A stretch of DNA of 64,000 nucleotides, from positions 38,619 through 102,618 of the forward strand of contig NW_026570464.1 of assembly GCF_019649055.1 (NCBI RefSeq). The letters run 5' to 3'. Below the pieces are notes generated by a model. It was not told the origin of the DNA. It was given only the letters and a program-made list of their open reading frames with translations, and searched no databases. Positions 39,809-48,912 of the stretch are shown piece after piece; position 1 is the stretch's first letter, and each line of letters opens with the position of its first letter. A program made the position numbers and the translations under genes. The DNA comes from Paramacrobiotus metropolitanus (lineage: Eukaryota > Tardigrada > Eutardigrada > Parachela > Macrobiotidae).

Positions 39809-40356
39809 ATGGAACCGTCGTAAGCGTCGCAAACTAACTGTATTATTCGTTCACAGGGCGTGAATTTTACAGCAAACCAGTTCAAAACTACATGAAACAG
39901 AACGGCGTCGTTATGTTTTCTGAAGAGAACTGTGGAATTAAGGCTAACATGGCAGAACGATTCATCCGAACGTTACGAGAGCGTCTCATGCGACTGATAA
40001 CCGCTCGTGATGGGAGTGTAAAATATTATGACAAGTTACAGGACATTATTGACAGCTACAACAGCACACCTCACACGGCGCATGGATTGGCGCCGAATGA
40101 CGTCAATCGAGAAAATTCGCTTTTGGTGTTTCACCGATTACAGTCCAACGATAAAAACAAAAGCAAAGCCAAGGTACCGCTATTTAAGGACGGAGACACA
40201 GTGCGTCTTCGTTTGCAAAAGCAGCTTTTTAAAAAAGGCGCTGATGTGAAGTACACAAAAAAGCTATATCGAGTGAACAAGGTAATCAAGCATCGCGTAC
40301 CTGTGTATGAAGTGGAACCTGCCGACGGTGGACCCAGTGTAATTGGAAAGTTTTAG
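39543..40356 (+). CDS. Polinton integrase C-terminal half, with a candidate spliced upstream exon
   Basis: From 39857 the frame encodes REFYSKPVQNYMKQNGV and ANMAERFIRTLRERLMR (catalytic Glu region of the DDE core). The tail is LFKDGDTVRLRLQKQLFKKG, ending GKF without a chromodomain, typical of Polinton integrase. The N-terminal two thirds is missing. An intron 39736-39856 (GTGAGT...TTCACAG, 121 nt, containing a CA microsatellite) would join it in frame to 39543-39735, an unrecognised acidic/Lys-rich segment. Splicing is inferred from signals and phase only. Confidence 0.7.
39753..39806 (+). repeat. (CA)n microsatellite inside candidate intron
   Basis: About 26 CA dinucleotides interrupted once (CACACCCACA). 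Confidence 0.95.
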
Positions 40357-40387
40357 GAGCAAGAGCTATCAAAAGTAGCTGACGGAA

Positions 40388-41415
40388 ATGGCTAGTGTTA
40401 TTGGAAACAGTACACCGTTTTACGTAACATTACCAAGCAATGCGTCAATGGACATGTATCCCAAGAACAGTGCGCAAGTGTGGAAGACAAAACTCAAAAT
40501 TCCAAGATCTTTATCGGGCCGGTGGGAAGTAGGTTTGGTGGAATTGCAATATACAAACTCAATCTACAACATACCAAAAGAGCAAGAACTAACTGATAAC
40601 GAGTACGATGTCATCAGTGACACCTCCCTGTGATCGGTTCAGAATACGATCATCATTCCACCGGGTCTATATATACATTGAAGGCGCTAATTGACCGAAT
40701 TGAGCGACAGTCGCCAAACTCGGTAGACTTAAAAGGTCGCAATGTTACTCCCTCACGCCTTCGCACAAATAACAGTACCACAAAGGTGTTCAATATACGT
40801 TATAATCCTGTAACGCTCAAGACGGAAGTAACGTTCAATAGCTTGCGTGGCAAGCTGCGTTTTTCGGAAAACGATGACCGATTGAAAGGGTTACTTGGTT
40901 TTGTGCAGACTCAGCACGATATAGACCCTTTAGACTTTAAAGATCTTGACGGTGTTCCTTCAAAATTTCGTTACTATATTGAGGAAATGATAGAAGAAGA
41001 TGGGACGCCAGCTGAACCATTCGGAAGAATTCCTAGTACTTTTATTACTCCTCGACCTTATCTATAGTACCTACTTAAAAGAAAACAACCGCTGAAAGCT
41101 GATACGTTGGACGTACCAATGGTGGTAGCGTCCAATAAATCTGCCAACATGCAACATAACAACACAACAATGTATGTCTATTCGGACATTGAGTTTTCAG
41201 CGTTAGGCGATCAAACCGCACAAGTTTTACGTTCTATGCCTATTAAAGGAGAACCGTTTGATCTCGTAACGGAACGATTCGACCAACCACATTATGTACC
41301 ACTAGTACGCAATTTCATCGAAACCATCGAAATCAACTTGAGCTCCGAAGACGAAGATTTTAAATTTCAGGCGGGAAAATCATTAGTGAAACTGCATTTT
41401 AGGCCTGTTCGTTGA
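40388..41415 (+). pseudogene. Polinton penton-like (minor capsid) protein, three breaks
   Basis: ATG 40388. FYVTLPSNASMDMYPKN and GRWEVGLVEL are the family start. TGA at 40631 and a lost base near 40668 lead to YTLKALIDRIERQSPN. TAG at 41065 interrupts before the conserved end: MYVYSDIEFSALGDQ, FDQPHYVPL, IEINLSSEDE and VKLHFRP. It is a distant paralogue of the gene at 22874. Confidence 0.85.
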
Positions 41416-41439
41416 AACGTTATAGCTCTAGCTGTTATC

Positions 41440-41910
41440 ATGGCTGCGCCCCATAACCTTGTGCTCTTTGAACCTGATTCAAGTCTATTTGAGGAGCTGT
41501 CTGAACAGAATCAGATTGGTTATGGACCATTAGGCAGATATCGGAGTTCAGGTCTACAAAGCGGTTCAGGCTTAGCAGACTTTTTCCGAACAGTGTTTTC
41601 GCGAGTTTCCAAATTCACTGCCCCGTTCGTTCAAAGTGCTCTACCCCACGCCAGAGCAGCATTAGAGTCAGCAAAACCTCACTTGAAGCAAGCCGCTCAA
41701 AGTGTAGCCACCAGTGCTGCGGAAAAGGTGACTGAAAAGCTAGGGAAAATATTGGAGCCGGCTCAGCCTTCAGACGCAGCAGTAACCTCTACTGAAGCCC
41801 CTCAACTAGCGACTGTTAAACAGCAAACTGGTAGCGGGAGTAAACGCAAACGCCCAACTAAACATTTAAAAAAAGAGAAAGAACACGAAACGACAAAAGC
41901 ACCGTACTAA
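41440..41910 (+). CDS. pVI-like/core minor virion protein
   Basis: 156 residues, intact. An aromatic/acidic start is followed by GSGLADFFRTVFSRVSKFT, the pattern seen in Polinton proteins compared with adenovirus pVI/pX. An Ala-rich amphipathic helix and a basic C-terminus (SKRKRPTKHLKKEK) follow. It sits between penton-like and major capsid genes, as expected. Confidence 0.75.
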   Translation: MAAPHNLVLFEPDSSLFEELSEQNQIGYGPLGRYRSSGLQSGSGLADFFRTVFSRVSKFTAPFVQSALPHARAALESAKPHLKQAAQSVATSAAEKVTEKLGKILEPAQPSDAAVTSTEAPQLATVKQQTGSGSKRKRPTKHLKKEKEHETTKAPY

Positions 41911-41960
41911 TAACGGTTCTTTTGATAAGTATCCCGATATTTTCTAAACAAACTACAAAA

Positions 41961-43242
41961 ATGCCTGAATATCTGCTACCACACTCAGAGCCGGCCATGT
42001 CTAGTGACATGAACCTGTTCTCCGTACCGGCATCGTTAGCGGAACGTTTCAGCTATGAGACACAAGAGTATGGACCAGAATCGGCGCCTCCAGAAAACTC
42101 ACCATTAAGCGGTAACTTATCTTTCTTTATCCTGCCGTCATCCAACGGTCTGCTTTCGCTCACGGATACGTGTTTTGAGTGTGAATTAAGTATAAAGAAA
42201 AGTACGCCACAAGTGCATGGGTGAACCTAGAGATCAATGATAACGTAGCGCCTGTTAATTATATTGTGCATAGTTTGTTCAAACAAATTCATTTTACTGT
42301 GGCGAACAAGGTGATCTCTGACTGTTCACCTTATTATCCCTATCGAGCTATAATGGAGGTTCTAACAAGTTATACTGAAGATGCCATGAAAAGCCAGCTA
42401 ACGAGCGGCGGATTTTATTTCGACACACCAGGCAAGATGGAACATGCCACAGAGAACGCTGGTAAAGCAAAGCGCAAGGAGCTATTTGCTTTAACTGCTA
42501 GCGCTCAGTTATCGGGAAAGATTTTCACCGACTTATGCGTACAATCAAAACCTTTGCTCACAGGCGTCTCCGTGCACGTTAGCCTATACTTTAACAATTC
42601 AGAATTTTATTTACGATCATGGAATACTGGTGCGGCGGCTGCAACAGAATACAAGGCATTTATGAAACATCCACGCATAACCGTACGACGCTATATCCCA
42701 TCACCGGATTTCATGAACGCTGTTACACAAAAAATACAAACCACAACAGCCAAATACCACATTGAACGCGCAGAATTAAAGGCGCGTGCTATTCCTGCTG
42801 GCACCCAAACTATAGCATTTTCCGACTCAAGTACGGCCAACTACCTAAGGTGGTATTTATTGCTTTTGTGCAATCGGACCGCTTCCATGGCACAGCAAGC
42901 CTCAATCCGTTTGTATTTGATCATTGTCGCGTTCGTCAAATCTGTATTAATGTGGATGGGAAGCAATACCCAACGATACCCTACATGTGTGACTTTCCAA
43001 ACAACCGCTATTTACAGTGTTATGACGGCTTCCTGGATGTTTTGAATCAAAAAAACCAGCCAGCTGGAGCCCATATTCTGGATCGTCATACATACGCAAA
43101 AGGATACACAGTGTTCGCTTTTGACCTGACGCCAACGGCTACAGGCTTAGGACCCATGACGCTAATTCGATCAGGGACAGTGGGCCTGGAAGTAACTTTT
43201 GACACACCACTAACTATTCTTATCAAATGCTGGCTTGGATAA
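41961..43242 (+). pseudogene. Polinton major capsid protein (double jelly-roll), two frameshifts
   Basis: ATG 41961. SGNLSFFILPSSNGLLSL then a shift near 42195. VNLEINDNVAPVNYIVHSLF and YYPYRAIMEVLTSYTEDAMK are the strongest family matches. A second shift near 42825 leads to GQLPKVVFIAFVQSD, NPFVFDH and YAKGYTVFAFDLTP, ending at 43242. Length and motif order fit the Polinton capsid family. Without the two indels it would be about 425 residues. Confidence 0.9.
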
Positions 43243-43324
43243 CGTGCGACCATTTAATAAAATTCACCAATTTACGCCAGGTTATTTGCGACTTTGCGTC
43301 GTAATTAAACAAAAAATCGTCACA

Positions 43325-43879
43325 ATGAACGAACAGGAAATTCGGAATATCACGTGGTCACAGTACAACCCCGCTTCGCACATGCTGAGATCGGTGTTTC
43401 GCGGCGTTTACGCCCTAGATGAGCTACAGCAGCAGCATCTTACAGAGGTGGACCTACCTGCTGCGTTTATTGTAAACAATGATCCAGCCAGCGAACCCGG
43501 AACACATTGGATCGCCGTCTACGTTGAGTGCCCCTCATTTATTGACGTTTTCGATACCTACGGCAAACCCGTGGCCTATTATAGTCAGTCACTTGAAAAT
43601 TTTCTGAGAACGCAACTCATCGGCCAGCCTGCGCCATCACCACCGTTGCCCTTATACGAACAGCGAGCTGTTTTAAAACAGCCATTGTCCCCTACCTGCG
43701 CTCAACACTGCATGTTTTTTATAGTAATGCGATCAGCATGTCGCTTTTCCTATTCCTACATCATTCATAACCTATATCGAATTGATAATCAATTTCAAAA
43801 CGACTTGATGGTTCGTAACTTTATTAATGACTTTTTCAATGCAAAAACACGTGTGTATAATTTTGAAGCATTCTACTAG
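43325..43879 (+). CDS. Adenain-like capsid maturation cysteine protease
   Basis: ATG 43325, 184 residues, intact. Catalytic His is in GTHWIAVYVE, Asp in FDTYGKP and Cys in SPTCAQHCMFF: the order and spacing of adenovirus/Polinton C5/C48-type proteases. It follows the capsid gene directly. Confidence 0.9.
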   Translation: MNEQEIRNITWSQYNPASHMLRSVFRGVYALDELQQQHLTEVDLPAAFIVNNDPASEPGTHWIAVYVECPSFIDVFDTYGKPVAYYSQSLENFLRTQLIGQPAPSPPLPLYEQRAVLKQPLSPTCAQHCMFFIVMRSACRFSYSYIIHNLYRIDNQFQNDLMVRNFINDFFNAKTRVYNFEAFY

Positions 43880-43894
43880 CAATTAAATTGCAAC

Positions 43895-43957
43895 ATAGCC
43901 CTCGCAAAATCAAAGGGAGGTGCGCTGCGCGCACACACCTTTGGTTTTGCAGAGGGC
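43895..43957. repeat. 60-bp imperfect palindrome between convergent genes
   Basis: GCCCTC-GCAAAATCAAAGG...GGTGCGC mirrors GCGC...CACACCTTTGGTTTTGCAGAGGGC with about 26 of 31 positions pairing. It lies 16 nt after the protease stop, between convergent transcription units. It may be a terminator, processing hairpin or old repeat. Confidence 0.6.
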
Positions 43958-44145
43958 CCGCGTGGCAATTAAAATGACAAATCGACTTGGGGCCGCCAAC
44001 GCGAATCAAAAATATTTGCAAATAGCAGAAGTAATAAATGATTACGAATATACTGAAACTGATATAGCGATTAAAATTACCTAGACGAGTTAAGATGATG
44101 GCTTGAAAAACCAAACAGGCACACACACAAATAGAAACATTCATA

Positions 44146-45498
44146 CTAGTTCAGTTTGAACTGCTCTTTGAAACGCTGCAGCATTTCAGCACACAGTCGA
44201 TCTCCGTGCATTACCAGAAATTCGTCCGGCTTGAAGTGGTATGCCTTTAGCAAGTTGCGTTCCGCATTATGATGCGAGTGCGCTGCTTCGTCAGCATAAC
44301 GGTACGGGTGTTGCTTGAGAAACAGCCCCAGCAGAGTCTTTTCCACATCCTTTCAGACATAGCTTCGCATACGGTCCGTTAGTTGTATACGATCCGAGTA
44401 GCGGCATGCAGTATGGCCATCATGAGCTCCGGGTTGCAGCGGATCAGCAAAGGTATCCTCCATAAGGTGGCAAAGCTTGCATTCTTGCGTCAGGCGTTTG
44501 CAAAAGCGCTCCATCATAGGCCACGGTAGCTTCTCAAAAATATCCTGGTAGTCGGCTTGGCAGACTTGCATGGTATGGTACCCAGATCGTCCCTTCAGCA
44601 CCTCATACGTATGCTTAAGGATGGTTCTGTTGTCCAAAAGTTCACAGAACGCCGTCCAGTTCTTTTCACTACAATTGCAACAACCATAATAATAATATCA
44701 ATAAGCTAAACGGTTATGAAACAACCAAAAAAAATTAAATTTGTTATTAACTATGTTGCTGTCACTAGAACACAACACTCACTTCATCGCAAGTCGTTTC
44801 TCACTGGGTGAGCCGATGACCACCTTTGTTCCCGGCTCTTTCAGGCAGTTTGCTTCAAGGTAAACCCGAATGTTGGCAATGGGTACTTCGTCAAGCCTGA
44901 GGAGAAGCAACCGCCGAAATATAATAATAATGTGCCATAGAAACAAGCGCACAAGATTGTTATATAAATGGCTTTCTTACCATCCCCAGTTACAGAAGTA
45001 ACCTCCGCCCAGGTCATGCATTGCCGTAATGGGTGTAGAGCCTTCGTCATAGTTGATCAATCTTTTCAGCTGTCCACACAGTTGTAAACCCATGAGCTTG
45101 GCAAACTGCTTCGCATCAAACTCGACATGCTTGGACGCTAAACTCGGAACCCACTGACCCTCCTGATTTTTATCAAACTCCCCAATAATGTATCGCAAAC
45201 GGTTGTTCATCGAATAAATTGCATTGAATTTTTCTCCTCCAAATTTAATTACCGGCCCGCCTTCGTACTGAAATGCAACCTGCCCCTGGGTAAACCCACG
45301 CCGTGCTAAGCTAACTGCATCGGTTTTGGGCTTATACGAGTCCGCGGTGACCTTACGTTTCTTAGTACTAGTAATAGTTAATGCCCTAACAGGCTGAAGG
45401 GATGCCGGAATAGTCGACAACGATGGTGATGGCGACAAGGCAGCCAAAAGGTCACTGTTATCACCTGATACACTATCTACGCTTCACGTTGCAGCCAT
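44146..45498 (-). pseudogene. Unknown three-exon Polinton B gene
   Basis: ATG 45498; TGA at codon 5 (45486-45484). Exon 1 runs to 44981 (donor GTAAGA), exon 2 is 44896-44783 (acceptor CTCCTCAG, donor GTGAGT) and exon 3 is 44668-44146 (acceptor AATTGTAG). Introns are 84 and 114 nt, and phases join perfectly. TGA at 44355-44353 interrupts exon 3, which then reads on to 44146. Exon 1 has a Ser/Pro start, a basic patch (TKKRKV), then FTQGQVAFQYEGGPVIKFGG. Exon 3 is Cys/His-rich. A TATAAAA lies at 45664-45658. No family recognised. Confidence 0.6.
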
Positions 45499-45657
45499 TG
45501 CGGTGAAAATTTAAAAATATTCACAAATAACGGTAACAGTACGATAACGCTTTAAACTCAAAGCAAACAAACAGAATAATGGACAACTAAGTCAAAGTGA
45601 AGGCAGGAATACGCAAACTGTATGCACTAACATCAGAAACACGAGCCGACCTAATCA

Positions 45658-45664
45658 TTTTATA
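45658..45664 (-). promoter_or_regulatory. TATA box for the unknown three-exon gene
   Basis: GGGCTATAAAATG reads on the minus strand, 160 nt upstream of the ATG at 45498. Confidence 0.5.
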
Positions 45665-45714
45665 GCCCACTAAATAGGTTAAAACGGCAGCATGTTTATT
45701 CTTGCTTTTTTTAT

Positions 45715-46566
45715 TCATCGGGTGGACACCCTTTATACAATGCATCAGCTAAAGTACTAGCATTGTTGGCTTCCGTTATCTTTGGCATCGCTTCAAACTC
45801 ACGTTGGTCAGACGAAAGTCCATAGAACGCGTCCATACAATGCGCCTGCAATGAACGTGCGACCATCCGTGTCACCTCCAAGGGCAATGCAGCTCTGGAC
45901 CATTCGCTTCCAAGGTGACATGATGTTATATCCAGACCACCACTGCAGGTTTCCGCCCACGAATGCCATGACCATAGCCAGCGGAAAAAAGTCCTGTGCT
46001 GCGCGCGAGCTAACATTCGGATACAGTCGGATAATGTCTGCCGGCGAACGCAGTACGCTATGGTTTACGTATAACGCATTGGCAGCTATCATGTTCTCTC
46101 CAAATGGTGGTTCGAGAGTTGAAGCATAATCCTCTAACCGTTTCAAAAAGGTCGTCACTGAAGCAGTGCGGGCGCTATCACACGCTTCCTGTAAACTAAA
46201 GGCAAACAGCACAGCTCCATCAATCCCCAAACGATGCGCATGTGTGATGGCTACACACTTCTCGACTTCTCTCCGGAGGAAGCAACTAGGTTCGCGCCAG
46301 TAGTACAAAGCCACCGCTGTAGCCATCACTGCTCCGTGATACCCGTGAGAGCCCTGTCCGCCGTGCGCACTTCTTGCAGGCCCACAAACGTAAGCTTCGT
46401 CATCTCGTCGAAGAGCAAAGTTGCTCTGGCTGCTTGTAGCATTCCATCGCCGATGAAACTCTTTCAATAAACGCTCCATGTGCTTACTACCTTCAAAGTA
46501 GTTGGATGATCCTGTAACATGATTTATCATGTGTACATGCACAACGTACGAACTGGTCGTTGGCAT
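45715..46566 (-). pseudogene. ADP-ribosylglycohydrolase, C-terminal part, Polinton B
   Basis: The frame from 46566 contains GPARSAHGGQGSHGYHGAV, AITHAHRLGIDGAVLFAFSL and CIALGGDTDGRTFIAGALYG, the three core ARH motifs, with the metal-binding GGDTD retained (unlike copy A). A one-base shift near 45833 leads to the end AFYGLSSDQREFEAM..., closing at 45715. The N-terminal part seems to be at 48520-48154, separated by an LTR-element fragment. Confidence 0.85.
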
Positions 46567-47187
46567 AACAGTAACAGTGAGTTATTACACAACTCACTGG
46601 CCAACAGAGTTGTTACACAATGCATAAGTGCCGGTTGGCGTTCGAACTACAGTGCGTTGCTGTACAACGTACTGGCCAACAAAGCCATGTTACGCAACAC
46701 GGAAGTGCATCCGTTTGAATGTCATAACTTCTATTCACTAAACGCCAATAACGTTGTGTAACTGGACGTTGTCTTGTCCATCTGTCCTCATATATAAGTC
46801 CTATGTTTTCTACACAAAAAGTCGTTGATAGTTTCAGTCAGTCTTAGATCAATAAAGACTTATACCATCTAGCCAGCTTTGAGTTACAGTTAGTAAGAAC
46901 CTACGTTACAAATGGTGGCTCCAGGGGGGATTAAAGTGTTTACTATCAACCTCCATTGACCTTTCCACACTGATCCCACTGTATCTACCGATCTTTATGG
47001 ATTACAATGGATTACATTTGACCTTTATGTACCAAACTGACATCATAGTTCCATACAGCTTATAACATAAGTGAACTATCGGTTCCGATCCAGCTGTCTA
47101 CATCTGACATTTCAGTCCGATTCCTGTTTCTGCTATAACCCTGACCTTTCCATATTTGTCCACCATATGTACTGAACGGATTACTCT

Positions 47188-47742
47188 GTGACCTCTTATC
47201 AGTTGATGCCGAACACTCGTAGTAACACCGACATACCGGATAAGAATTTTGAGCAAACTGACATCGAGATGCGCCTTGCCAACCAGGCAGGTAAGACACA
47301 CAATACTGACAATAGAGCGACAGACCCAGACAGTGACCTTTCCACAACATCAACGCCAAATCCAGCAACAATGACCACTATCACATTTGAGGATACCCAA
47401 ATGCAAGCAATCCATACCGGACTACAACCACTGATTTCAAAACACGACATCCACAGACGGTTTAGCCTAAACGACATCCCAATCCTAATTGACCTTTACA
47501 ACGTGATCACTGTTACTGACGAAGCTGACGCACTATCCCAACTCCAAAATGGAACTTTTCCATTCAAGATGTCCAAGGCAAACCTTAAAGCAGTGTATCT
47601 AGCAACAAAGGATAGGGCCTTCCAGTCATTAATCAGCACAAACAATGTGTACGGAAGAAAGATCGACCAACTTCTTCAAGAAATGACCTCACTTAAACAA
47701 CAACAACAGCAACAACAACAGCACCAACAACAGCAACAACAA

Positions 47743-47789
<47 letters not shown>

Positions 47790-48018
47790 ACAACAACAGC
47801 AACAAACTGGATCAACTCCCATTACTACCATTCTTCAAACGTCCGGAATGCAACTTTCTCCTAAAGATTTCCCGAAATCTGGCGGTGATTCACACGAAGA
47901 TGTACGCGAGTTTACCGAACGCTGCGAAAGTTTTACCCGAGTTTATGGATGGACGAAAGCGACAAAACTGACGAATCTTAACTTGTGCTTCATCAACAAT
48001 GCCTTAAGATGGTGGTAA
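47188..48018 (+). pseudogene. gag: Truncated gag with polyglutamine tract
   Basis: The frame is open from 47188; the first clear ATG is at 47206. It encodes an acidic N-terminus, helices (LSQLQNGTFPFKMSKANL) and 36 Gln-type codons (47698-47805, one His). LSPKDFPKSGGDSHEDVREF and a capsid-like AlaLeuArgTrpTrp follow. TAA at 48016 interrupts; the same frame continues HVTWISAKNALLKIFGP to about 48130. Confidence 0.65.
47698..47805 (+). repeat. CAA/CAG trinucleotide repeat (polyQ)
   Basis: 36 codons, mixed CAA and CAG with a single CAC. Confidence 0.95.
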
Positions 48019-48137
48019 TCGGAGCAAACCAAACATGTGACCTGGATCAGCGCGAAGAACGCCCTGCTTAAAATTTTTGGCCCTACTGACCTGGACTATG
48101 ACCTGAAGAACGCTTTACCTAAAGAAGAACGCTTTAC

Positions 48138-48520
48138 AATCCTAACGCTTTACCCAGTCCATCGGCTGTATAGTCACGCTCGACTGTATAGCAACCTATA
48201 GTTACTTCGAGAACCACCAAAGCAACTGCTCCACTAAACCCACAATGCACATAACAAGGATTCTTGGCCACGTCAGCACACCGCTCATGGACTTCTCTCA
48301 AGGTTGGTAAATGGCTTCTGTAGAAGGGTGTATTGAACAGACGACTAAAGCTGCTGGCAACAACACTCCCCACGAGGCAACCTTTTAACCTATCGTGCAA
48401 TCCACCTTGCCAGTCACCTTGCCAGATAATGTGCTGAATGGCATTTATTGTTCCGGGCGATGGTGGTGGCGATGTCGATGTTGATGATAAACAAACATTT
48501 TCGGGTTCACATCCAGACAT
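48138..48520 (-). pseudogene. ADP-ribosylglycohydrolase N-terminal part, Polinton B
   Basis: ATG 48520. After a Ser/Pro-rich start, LHDRLKGCLVGSVVASSFS matches the ARH N-terminal helix (KGCLLGA in copy A). CGFSGAVALVVLEV and the tail GLGKALGL follow. A donor-like CTGG|GTAAAG lies at 48154. The motif part of the enzyme is 1.6 kb downstream (46566). The intervening LTR-element fragment either sits in an intron or broke the gene. Confidence 0.6.
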
Positions 48521-48534
48521 GTTCTATCGACTAC

Positions 48535-48542
48535 TATATAAA
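48535..48542 (+). promoter_or_regulatory. TATA box in a divergent gene interval
   Basis: TATATAAA, 98 nt upstream of ATG 48640. The ARH start at 48520 is on the other strand. Confidence 0.5.
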
Positions 48543-48639
48543 CTGCAGCAAAACTGACAAAACTTCAGTTGCACGTTTGGTTTTCCCTAACTGTTCCTTA
48601 GTTGTCTAAATTGCGTCCGTTTATATATCCTGCATTACC

Positions 48640-48912
48640 ATGGACCCTGCTGAGGAAAGGCGTCGAGCGATATGCATTGTCACTACGATTGCTTTTTTTG
48701 GTAGTCTGCTAGCACTTGTTCTGATTTTATCGGGCATTACTCTTGGAACCGCCACCACTTTTCTACCCTATCGGCCATCAGCCGCTGCCAGTATCGACGA
48801 AGCCAACACCACCCTGGACTTTACTTACAATAACGACACAATGCCAACATTCAAGTTCATGATCAAAGGGCTTTGGTACGTAACTGTATGGCACAGTAGT
48901 AAAGTCATCTAA
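48640..48912 (+). CDS. Small single-pass membrane protein, unknown
   Basis: 90 residues. A short charged N-terminus (MDPAEERRR), one transmembrane helix (about residues 11-35, IVTTIAFFGSLLALVLILSG) and an outer part with NTT and NDT glycosylation sequons. A TATA box precedes it. The 3' half overlaps the end of polB on the other strand, so one of the two 3' ends may be wrong. Confidence 0.45.
   Translation: MDPAEERRRAICIVTTIAFFGSLLALVLILSGITLGTATTFLPYRPSAAASIDEANTTLDFTYNNDTMPTFKFMIKGLWYVTVWHSSKVI

Larger units (their letters stand above)
46611..48145 (+). mobile_element. LTR retrotransposon fragment: 5' LTR, leader and start of gag
   Basis: LTR 46611-46910 (TGTTACAC...CGTTACA) with TATATAAG at 46791 and AATAAA at 46851. 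A primer-binding-site-like TGGTGGCTCC starts at 46913. The leader holds five TGACCTTT octamers. Gag starts at 47188 and is cut at about 48145. No 3' LTR is present. It lies between two halves of an ARH gene. Confidence 0.7.
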
